Program-made: the position numbers and the translations under genes | The notes under the pieces: generated by a model | Databases searched by the model: none | What the model was told of the DNA's origin: nothing | What the model saw: the letters and a program-made list of their open reading frames with translations, nothing else | NCBI GenBank assembly: GCA_031282985.1 | Contig: JAITCR010000143.1 | Location: forward strand, 1 to 11,286 | From: Nitrososphaerota archaeon | GTDB lineage: Archaea; Thermoproteota; Bathyarchaeia; Bathyarchaeales; Bathycorpusculaceae | Length of the DNA: 11,286 nucleotides | Reading direction: 5' to 3' | In this document: piece by piece, positions 6,064 through 11,286 of the stretch | Layout: each line of letters opens with the position of its first letter | How positions within the stretch are numbered: the stretch's first letter is position 1

Positions 6064-6285
6064 AGGGCACCATACACAGACCGCCAAAGCTCGGCCAGAG
6101 CACTATCCTTTTCAGTTCATATTCCTCCTCAAAGTTCCAAATTCCAAAACCCAGTTTTTAAATTCTCAAAAAATAGAGGAACACAATAGTTATTCATTTT
6201 GAAGTCATATCAAGACAAGCCTCAAGCTGTTAATCAACGAGCGTTTCTAGCGTGCCTATTTGGGTATTGTTGTGGACATAGTCTA

Positions 6286-6338
6286 AATATTTTTAAAAAA
6301 GAAACTAATTTAAGTGCGATGTAGACGTGTATTTTAGA
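6286..6338 (+). promoter_or_regulatory. Candidate promoter(s) of the Mg2+ ATPase gene
   Basis: AATATTTTTAAAAAAG (6286-6301) is a strong TATA-like match and would give a leader of about 60 nt. GTATTTTAGA (6329-6338) is a second candidate with a leader of about 22 nt. Both leave the SD inside the leader. Confidence 0.4.
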
Positions 6339-6366
6339 ATATGTGTATGAGAATGGCAGCACCATC

Positions 6367-6372
6367 AGGAGG
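6367..6372 (+). promoter_or_regulatory. Ribosome binding site of the Mg2+ ATPase
   Basis: AGGAGG eight bases before the GTG at 6381. It is the strongest SD in the window and decides the GTG start. Confidence 0.8.
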
Positions 6373-6380
6373 CTACTGCA

Positions 6381-9300
6381 GTGAGCAAGCAAAACTTTAC
6401 AGAAAGCCAAGAAAACAATGCTACAGTAGCGCAGCCTCCGTTGCCACAAAGTGAAATTTTAGGTAAACCTGTTGAAGAGTTACTTCCACGTTTAGGTTCT
6501 TCGTTGAATGGTTTAAGTCCTGAAGAAGCTGAAAATCGTCTTGAGGTTTATGGACGAAACGAGTTAGCGAAAAAACGTAACCGTTCAATAATAGTTGACT
6601 TTTTGTTGCATTTCAAAAGCCCTCTTGTAATTATTCTACTGGTAGCAGGGTTAATCTCAGGATATATGGAAGAATTTCTTAACACTATAATTATTTTTGC
6701 AATTGTCTTGTTAAGTGTCATTCTAGATTTTTATCAAGAAAATAAAGCTGAAAACGCGGCAGAAATGCTTAAAGAAGCTGTAACAACAACAGCTACTGTA
6801 ATTCGCGGCGGCATAAAGCAAGAAATTAAACTTCACGAAGTTGTGCCAGGTGACATAATTTATCTTTCAGCTGGAGACATAACACCTGCAGATGCACGTG
6901 TAATTTCAGCAAAAGATCTTTTTATTAATCAATCTGCTTTAACGGGAGAATCTTTTCCTGTAGAAAAGACAGCTGCTTTAATAAAAACTAAAGACCCTAC
7001 AACAACTGAATGGAACAATTACCTTTTCATGGGAACATCCGTTGTCAGCGGTACTGCTGTAGCTTTAGTTGTTAAAACAGGCAGTTCAACAGAGTACGGA
7101 AAAATTGCTAAAAAACTTGCAGAAAAAGTACCAGAAACAGAATTTGAAAAAGGCGTTAAACATTTTGGATTCTTCATGATGAAGATGACACTGCTTTTGG
7201 TAATTTTTGTTTTCATGATTAATGCGTTGCTTACCCCTAATGCGGAAGGTATCATGAACGCATTACTTTTTGCTGTGGCACTTGCCGTAGGTTTAACACC
7301 TGAATTATTACCCATGATTATCACTATCAACTTATCCCGTGGTGCCATTGTAATGTCTAAAAAAGGTGTCATCGTTAAACGCTTAGCTGCTATTGATAAC
7401 TTTGGCAGTATGAACGTTTTATGTACTGATAAAACGGGGACACTTACAGAGAACAAAATTGCCCTTGTTTTACACGTGAACCCTAACGGTGACGATGATG
7501 ACAAGGTGTTACTGTATAGTTACCTCAACAGTTTTTATCAAACTGGCCTGAAAAGTCCAATGGATGAAGCTATACTTGTTCACGAAAAAATTGACACTAC
7601 AGATTATCAAAAAATCGATGAAGTTCCCTTTGACTTTGTCCGCAGACGTGTAAGTGTCGTTGTAGAAAATGACCGCCAAAAATGCTTTATAAGTAAAGGT
7701 GCCCCCGAAGAAATCTTTAAAGTTTCTTCCTTCTGCGAAATAGACGGTTTACCAGTTGACTTAACCGAAGAAAAGCGTAAAAAAGCCGAACAGAAATATT
7801 ATGAGTTAAGCACTGAAGGCTTCCGAGTACTAGGAGTAGCCTACAAAAAACTCAAAGAAGAAAAAACCGTTTACTCTGTTAGCGACGAATGCGACATGGT
7901 GTTTATGGGTTTCATGGCTTTTCTTGACCCACCCAAAGAAACCGCTGGGGAATCCATAAAACTGTTAACGCAAGCTGGCATAGAACTAAAAATCTTAACT
8001 GGAGACAATGAGCAAGTTACACGTAAAACGTGTGAAACTCTTGGATTTGAAATCAAAGGCATCGTATTAGGTAATGAAGTAAACCAAATGTCTGAAGAAG
8101 CCCTATCCCGAACGGTCGAAGAAGCTAATGTTTTTGCCAGAGTTACACCAATTCAGAAAAACCGTATCATTGCACTATTAAAAAGAAACGGCCACGTAGT
8201 TGGTTTCATGGGTGACGGCATTAACGATGCCCCGTCTCTAAAAACATGCGATGTAGGAGTGTCAGTTAACAATGCAGTAGATGTTGCAAAAGAATCTGCC
8301 GACATCATACTACTCAAAAATGACCTTACCGTCCTAGCTGAAGGAGTAATAGAAGGCCGAAGAACGTTTGGCAACACCATGAAATACATCATGATGAGTG
8401 TAAGCAGCAACTTTGGCAACATGCTAAGCGTTGTTGGAGCTACATTAATTCTATCATTAATGGGTTTTGTCTTCGAACCAATGAGACCATACATTTTCAA
8501 CATCTTCTTACCAATGTTGCCTATTCAAATTCTGTTAAATAATCTGCTTTATGACATTTCTCAATCAGCAATCACAATGGACAATGTTGACTCTGAATAC
8601 ATCGAAAAACCCAAACGCTGGGACATAGGTTACATCAAAAGTTTCATGCTATCACTTGGTCCAGTCAGTTCACTATTTGACTTTTTAACATTTTTCATAA
8701 TAATATTCATTTTCCTGCCGTCCATAGTAGTCACAGAACAGTCATTTGAACGATTATTCCAAACAGCATGGTTTGTAGAATCCATAGTAACACAAACAGT
8801 CATAGTCTTTGTGATTCGTACACGTCAGTCACCGCTTTGGAAGAGTAAACCAGGCAAATACTTGATCCTCAGCAGTATAGGCATCATCATATTAGCAGTG
8901 AGTATACCATTTACATGGTTTGGCGAGACTTACTTCCAATTCACTCCGTTGCCACTAGAATTCTTTGCCATACTCATTGGCATCGTGTTAGCATATGTTG
9001 TACTCGCTGAAGTGATTAAAAGATGGTTCCATAAACGTAACTCTTACCATGTTGAACAAGTATTGGTACCCAAGAAACGTGGGTTATATCTAAGTAGAGG
9101 TGCCCGACTGGTTCAAGACATCATTGCAGTAATTTGTCTACGAAGCGAAGATGAAATTTTCTTCGATTCTTTACTTGGAGACTTATCGAGAAGTCTCAAA
9201 TACCCAATTAACCACCGTGAAGTAGTTCAAAATCTAAACCATCTACACAGAGCAGGACTAATCAATGTTGACTGGGGTACACGTACAATTCAACGCCAAA

Positions 9301-9467
9301 GCACAATTAGGGAATACGTTTCAGAGTATGTGGAAACACGGACTATATGGTCGATGGTTAACAAAGACTGGATACGCATAAACAAGACAATTCTTGAGCT
9401 TTATGGCGAAACTAACACAGAATACGCTGAACTATTCCGCAACAAAAGCAAAAAGAAAAACGCCTAA
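6381..9467 (+). CDS. mgtA: MgtA/MgtB-type P-type Mg2+ ATPase with C-terminal winged-helix-like extension
   Basis: 1028 residues, GTG start. P3B ATPases import Mg2+ across the cell membrane at the cost of ATP. Visible parts: N-terminal cation-ATPase region (GLSPEEAENRL, 45-55), first helix pair (~70-115), actuator loop TGES (188-191), helix 4 with VGLTPELLPMI (the MgtA form of the ion site), phosphorylation site DKTGT (D350), KGAPEE in the nucleotide domain, GDGINDAP (611-618) and a helix bundle ending near residue 886. This equals the normal length of about 900. A further 140 residues follow; 913-975 (DIIAVICLRSEDEIFFDSLL to NLNHLHRAGLINVDWG) has the helix-helix-helix-wing look of a winged helix, which is unusual for the family. 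It may act as a cytosolic sensor or binding domain; that is inference. Transport of Mg2+ is a family-level call. Confidence 0.9.
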   Translation: MSKQNFTESQENNATVAQPPLPQSEILGKPVEELLPRLGSSLNGLSPEEAENRLEVYGRNELAKKRNRSIIVDFLLHFKSPLVIILLVAGLISGYMEEFLNTIIIFAIVLLSVILDFYQENKAENAAEMLKEAVTTTATVIRGGIKQEIKLHEVVPGDIIYLSAGDITPADARVISAKDLFINQSALTGESFPVEKTAALIKTKDPTTTEWNNYLFMGTSVVSGTAVALVVKTGSSTEYGKIAKKLAEKVPETEFEKGVKHFGFFMMKMTLLLVIFVFMINALLTPNAEGIMNALLFAVALAVGLTPELLPMIITINLSRGAIVMSKKGVIVKRLAAIDNFGSMNVLCTDKTGTLTENKIALVLHVNPNGDDDDKVLLYSYLNSFYQTGLKSPMDEAILVHEKIDTTDYQKIDEVPFDFVRRRVSVVVENDRQKCFISKGAPEEIFKVSSFCEIDGLPVDLTEEKRKKAEQKYYELSTEGFRVLGVAYKKLKEEKTVYSVSDECDMVFMGFMAFLDPPKETAGESIKLLTQAGIELKILTGDNEQVTRKTCETLGFEIKGIVLGNEVNQMSEEALSRTVEEANVFARVTPIQKNRIIALLKRNGHVVGFMGDGINDAPSLKTCDVGVSVNNAVDVAKESADIILLKNDLTVLAEGVIEGRRTFGNTMKYIMMSVSSNFGNMLSVVGATLILSLMGFVFEPMRPYIFNIFLPMLPIQILLNNLLYDISQSAITMDNVDSEYIEKPKRWDIGYIKSFMLSLGPVSSLFDFLTFFIIIFIFLPSIVVTEQSFERLFQTAWFVESIVTQTVIVFVIRTRQSPLWKSKPGKYLILSSIGIIILAVSIPFTWFGETYFQFTPLPLEFFAILIGIVLAYVVLAEVIKRWFHKRNSYHVEQVLVPKKRGLYLSRGARLVQDIIAVICLRSEDEIFFDSLLGDLSRSLKYPINHREVVQNLNHLHRAGLINVDWGTRTIQRQSTIREYVSEYVETRTIWSMVNKDWIRINKTILELYGETNTEYAELFRNKSKKKNA

Positions 9468-9545
9468 AAAGAGTTAACACAATATTTTGATCCCCAAAGT
9501 CGTGATAATCAGCAGGGTATGGTAAATGTCCAATTATGTTGAATA

Positions 9546-9761
9546 TTATTGTTTGGATTTTGAAACTTCTTTTTGCATGTTAAGCAATTGGCTTGCGATG
9601 CTTGTCAACATAACGATGGCCAGAGCTAAAACTATGATTCCGATTTTCACTTTCCAGTCAAAATCAAAATAGAAAAGGGCAAACACTGAAACAATCATTA
9701 CCCCTAAAACCAGTGCTTCTCGAACAACTCCAAGACTTCGCAACGAATTACCAAAACTCAA
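9546..9761 (-). CDS. Small membrane protein with two predicted helices
   Basis: 71 residues, not recognised as a named family. Two hydrophobic helices are evident: about residues 16-33 (ALVLGVMIVSVFALFYF) and 38-59 (KIGIIVLALAIVMLTSIASQ). A short loop FDWKVK lies between them and a basic tail KEVSKSKQ at the end; the N-terminus has two Arg. The start is TTG at 9761, chosen because AAGGTGA (9768-9774) stands six bases upstream and no ATG or GTG lies between. It converges on the Mg2+ ATPase gene (stops 78 bp apart) and is divergent from the acetyltransferase gene. A role as a partner of the ATPase is possible by position only. No regulation beyond a weak CCTAAATAC box near 9811 is seen. Confidence 0.6.
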   Translation of the reverse strand: MSFGNSLRSLGVVREALVLGVMIVSVFALFYFDFDWKVKIGIIVLALAIVMLTSIASQLLNMQKEVSKSKQ

Positions 9762-9767
9762 TATATT

Positions 9768-9774
9768 TCACCTT
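9768..9774 (-). promoter_or_regulatory. Ribosome binding site deciding a TTG start
   Basis: AAGGTGA on the minus strand, six bases before TTG 9761. It matches the anti-SD core and is the main argument that the 71-residue frame is real. Confidence 0.55.
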
Positions 9775-9913
9775 GTCTATATAAAAGGTTGTTTACTCTA
9801 CTCAAGTATTTAGGCATTAGTACCTTTGAAAAAAATAAGACCAATACAACTATAAATAAAAAGTGACGACATACTGCATTTTAGATTTATTCGCATAAAA
9901 GAGGCCACTTGGC

Positions 9914-9927
9914 AAAAATTTTTAAGG
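9914..9927 (+). promoter_or_regulatory. TATA box of the acetyltransferase gene
   Basis: AAAAATTTTTAAGG, centred about 35 bp before the ATG at 9956. It predicts a transcript start near 9947 and a leader of roughly 9 nt. There is no SD, in keeping with near-leaderless translation. Confidence 0.5.
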
Positions 9928-9934
9928 TAAAATG

Positions 9935-9951
9935 CTTCAATGTATTTGAAG
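9935..9951. promoter_or_regulatory. Operator-like palindrome at the acetyltransferase start
   Basis: CTTCAA and TTGAAG are perfect inverted arms around the 5-bp spacer TGTAT. The 17-bp site lies between the TATA box and the ATG and covers the expected transcription start. A dimeric repressor bound there would block transcription. No regulator gene is next to it. Confidence 0.45.
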
Positions 9952-9955
9952 ATTA

Positions 9956-10591
9956 ATGAAAACTAAAATTAACTTTCAAACTTGGTCAAGGCGAGAGTAT
10001 TATGAACACTTTGGTAGTTGTGATGATCCATATTTTGGTGTTATACCAAATGTGGACTGCACCTTTGCATATGAAACCTGTAAACGGTTAGGTTTTTCTT
10101 TTTTTGTGTATTACATGTTTGAGTCTATTAAGGCAGTAAATCAGGTTGAAAATTTTCGTTATAGAATAATTGATAAAGATATATGGCTTTTTGATCGTGT
10201 TCATGCAAGCACTACTATTGGAAGACCTGACAACACCTTTAGTTTTGCTCTTTTTGAATATACTGAAGACTTTACTGTGTTTCAAAAGAACGCAAAAAAT
10301 CAAATTGAAGGGGTTCAAAAAACTCGAGGGTTACAGGTAAATGATGACGCTCGACGATTTGATGTTATACATTATACCACTTTACCCTGGTTTAGTTTTA
10401 CCAGTTTTAGGCATGAAAAAAACTTTAGTTATAAAGAGAGCATTCCAAAGATTGCCTTTGGAAAATTCTTCGAATATGGCAGCAAAAAATGGTTACCTGT
10501 CTCTGTTAATGCAAACCACGGTTTAGTAGATGGATATCATGTCAGCAAATACTTGGAATTTTTCCAGACGGGCCTTAACACAAAAATATGA
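9956..10591 (+). CDS. Chloramphenicol-acetyltransferase-family protein
   Basis: 211 residues, close to the 213-219 of type A CATs. These trimeric cytosolic enzymes transfer acetyl from acetyl-CoA to the 3-hydroxyl of chloramphenicol; chromosomal relatives may act on other substrates. Family blocks run the full length: FGSCDDPYFGV (19-29), VDCTFAY, GFSFFVYYMFESIKAVNQVE, FRYRI, VHASTTIGRPDNTFSF, TLPWFSFTSFRH (142-153), SIPKIAFGKF, and the active site NHGLVDGYH, with the catalytic His at 188 and the structural Asp at 192 both kept. Where typical CATs have Ser before LPW this protein has Thr-Thr (141-142), so the oxyanion-stabilising Ser may be changed. The ATG at 9956 is the only sensible start, as the earlier ATG at 9932 is quickly stopped. 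It is a monocistronic gene with its own promoter, possible operator and T-run terminator. The true substrate is unknown. Confidence 0.85.
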   Translation: MKTKINFQTWSRREYYEHFGSCDDPYFGVIPNVDCTFAYETCKRLGFSFFVYYMFESIKAVNQVENFRYRIIDKDIWLFDRVHASTTIGRPDNTFSFALFEYTEDFTVFQKNAKNQIEGVQKTRGLQVNDDARRFDVIHYTTLPWFSFTSFRHEKNFSYKESIPKIAFGKFFEYGSKKWLPVSVNANHGLVDGYHVSKYLEFFQTGLNTKI

Positions 10592-10631
10592 CCTCCCTAA
10601 CAACTATTTTACTTTTTGATAAATGCATGAA

Positions 10632-10638
10632 TTTTTTT
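10632..10638 (+). terminator. T7 run after the acetyltransferase gene
   Basis: T7 about 40 nt past the stop, preceded by two shorter T-runs (near 10603 and 10613). It fits archaeal U-tract termination. Confidence 0.45.
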
Positions 10639-10658
10639 ATTAAAATTGGGTGAGAATA

Positions 10659-10678
10659 CTGCAGCCGTTAGGCTGCAG
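10659..10678. repeat. IS200/IS605-type left-end hairpin
   Basis: Perfect arms CTGCAGCC (10659-10666) and GGCTGCAG (10671-10678) around GTTA. It stands about 90 bp before the transposase remnant. IS200/IS605 ends carry such subterminal hairpins, which TnpA binds as single strands. The exact element boundary, expected within about 20 nt on the left, cannot be set from one copy. Confidence 0.55.
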
Positions 10679-10726
10679 ATGAATCGCCTGTAAAAGTTCT
10701 TTTTGTTGTTTTGTTGTTGTTTTTCC

Positions 10727-10753
10727 TAGACGACAGTTTGAGTCTGCCGTCTA
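10727..10753. repeat. Second hairpin in the TnpA leader
   Basis: TAGACG-A-CAG pairs with CTG-C-CGTCTA around a 7-nt loop; there is one mismatch. It lies just before the tnpA start codon. IS200 elements use a leader stem to limit transposase translation, so a similar role is possible here. Confidence 0.5.
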
Positions 10754-10769
10754 TAGAAGGTGTCGCAAT

Positions 10770-11104
10770 ATGGATTTGACGTCGTTTAGCCATGGCTATG
10801 GTCAGTGTGCGTTCCACATTGTGCTTGTGCCTAAGTATAGGCTAGACTATTTGTGGATTTTGGGATTAAAAGTTGTTGCGAGAGTGCTTTGAGAGAGACT
10901 GCTGTAGGTTTGGTTGTGAGATATTTGCTTTGCATGTCGGTGATGATCATGTGCATATTTTCGTTGGGTTACATTTTGATTGTTCTGTTTAAGTTGATTG
11001 GATTGTTGAAGTGTAATTCTGCTAGATAATTGTTTTCTGTTTTTCCTGTGTTAAAGGGTAAGCTTTGGAAGGGGCACTTGTGGTCTAGAGGTATGTTCTG
11101 TTGA
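10770..11104 (+). pseudogene. tnpA: IS200/IS605 TnpA transposase, decayed and truncated
   Basis: Three frames hold parts of one Y1/HUH transposase. Frame 1 from ATG 10770: HGYGQCAFHIVLVPKYR. Frame 2 around 10876-10992: LRECFERDCCRFGCEIFAL, then DDHVHIFVGL with the metal-binding HxH at 10948-10956. Frame 3 from 10991: KLIGLLKCNSAR, an in-frame TAA, then LFSVFPVLKGKLWKGHLWSR to TGA 11102. TnpA cuts and joins single-stranded DNA with a Tyr near its C-terminus in a YIxxQ helix. That end, some 35-40 residues, is missing, so the protein could not act even without the two frameshifts and stop. No TnpB is in view. Left-end hairpins precede it; the structured repeats after 11127 replace its natural end. 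Confidence 0.8.
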
Positions 11105-11126
11105 TGGCGAGTGTTTTTTGTTTTTT

Positions 11127-11207
11127 ATTGTTAACGCATTTATATAATTGAGCTGCCCTTCTTTTTAATTGTTAACGCATTTATATAATTGAGCTGCCCT
11201 TCTTTTT
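11127..11207. repeat. Tandem 41-bp direct repeat
   Basis: Two identical 40-bp copies (11127-11166 and 11168-11207) separated by one base. Each runs from ATTGTTAACGC through an AT-rich middle to GAGCTGCCCTTC and T5. It begins where the tnpA remnant stops. Confidence 0.85.
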
Positions 11208-11217
11208 GAAGGGCAGC
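11193..11217. repeat. Perfect 10-bp hairpin at the end of the second repeat
   Basis: Arms GCTGCCCTTC (11193-11202) and GAAGGGCAGC (11208-11217) around T5. The first 41-bp copy has the same left arm but no right arm beside it, so either copy could pair with the single right arm. Confidence 0.75.
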
Positions 11218-11242
11218 GACCTTCAAAATTGCCATCAAAAAC

Positions 11243-11263
11243 ATTCTGTCGCTCACACAGAAT
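11243..11263. repeat. 7-bp hairpin
   Basis: Arms ATTCTGT (11243-11249) and ACAGAAT (11257-11263) around a 7-nt loop. Just right of it, GCAGCTCAA (11269-11277) is the exact complement of TTGAGCTGC at 11148-11156 and 11189-11197, forming a possible outer stem. Confidence 0.5.
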
Positions 11264-11286
11264 TGGGAGCAGCTCAAAATTATGAA

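Larger units (their letters stand above)
5914..6380. other. 467-bp non-coding region before the Mg2+ ATPase
   Basis: No credible gene: the open frame at 6014-6202 has no SD and an ordinary low-complexity translation. It holds T-runs that could end the yhcG-like transcript, a perfect 11-bp hairpin at 6034-6063, and the promoter and SD of the ATPase. The segment 6064-6240 shows nothing recognisable. Confidence 0.5.

Noticed and set aside
6014..6202. 62-codon plus-strand open frame
   Set aside because: No SD, it runs through the hairpin, and the translation has no recognisable features.
6301..6380. Mg2+ riboswitch (M-box type) in the ATPase leader
   Set aside because: The leader is at most about 60-80 nt and shows no strong stems or M-box-like motifs.
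7019..7504. Minus-strand open frames inside the Mg2+ ATPase gene (also 7871-8062, 8153-8503) and 6234-6449 across its start
   Set aside because: They are shadows of a strongly conserved gene on the other strand, without SD or family resemblance.
10088..10318. Minus-strand frame inside the acetyltransferase gene and the plus-strand frame at 10341-10526
   Set aside because: Both overlap the full-length CAT-family frame, which has clear conserved blocks.
11127..11207. CRISPR array at the 41-bp tandem repeat
   Set aside because: Only two copies, separated by one base, so there is no spacer.

Overview
The window looks archaeal. Genes are preceded by AT-rich TATA-like boxes about 25-60 nt before the start, by Shine-Dalgarno motifs of the GGAGG/GGTGA type, and are followed by T-runs rather than bacterial hairpin terminators. 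The gene content (a soluble coupling ATPase with an archaeal-type tail, a small Cys-rich protein of a kind common in Thermoproteota, low GC with long non-coding gaps) fits a Bathyarchaeia-like lineage, possibly from an anoxic or gut habitat. That assignment is an inference from family resemblance, not a proof.

Layout, left to right: (1) 3-164, the C-terminal remnant of an IS630-family transposase with its catalytic Glu replaced. (2) 165-507, non-coding and extremely A+C-rich, with an orphan promoter-like patch. (3) 508-1176 (-), an ArdA-type antirestriction protein. (4) 1177-2023, a long non-coding region, mostly extremely G+T-rich, with four dispersed copies of a 19-nt double motif. (5) 2024-4483 (-), an 819-aa VirD4/TraG-like coupling ATPase fused to a Replic_Relax/nuclease-like C-terminal half. 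(6) 4561-4773 (+), a small Cys-rich (zinc-ribbon-like) gene that appears frameshifted, sharing a palindromic TATA region with the ATPase. (7) 4822-5913 (+), a YhcG/DUF1016 PD-(D/E)XK nuclease gene broken by two compensating indels. (8) 5914-6380, non-coding, with a perfect 11-bp hairpin. (9) 6381-9467 (+), an MgtA/B-type P-type ATPase with an unusual 140-aa C-terminal winged-helix-like extension. (10) 9546-9761 (-), a two-helix membrane peptide. (11) 9956-10591 (+), a chloramphenicol-acetyltransferase-family enzyme with an operator-like palindrome at its start. (12) 10659-11104, a decayed IS200/IS605 left end and TnpA, followed by (13) 11127-11283, a tandem 41-bp repeat and nested hairpins.

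The left 6 kb reads as the remains of an integrated mobile element. ArdA protects incoming DNA from type I restriction, the coupling ATPase moves or handles DNA, and an intergenic region with iteron-like repeats lies between them. Broken nuclease and zinc-ribbon genes, and IS relics at both window edges, show ongoing decay. The Mg2+ ATPase, membrane peptide and acetyltransferase look like ordinary cellular or accessory cargo.

The two most unusual signals are the fused ATPase and the strand asymmetry. By hand count, G+T on the plus strand swings from 5% (181-240) to 90% (1381-1440), and from 77% to 27% between two patches inside the single ATPase gene.
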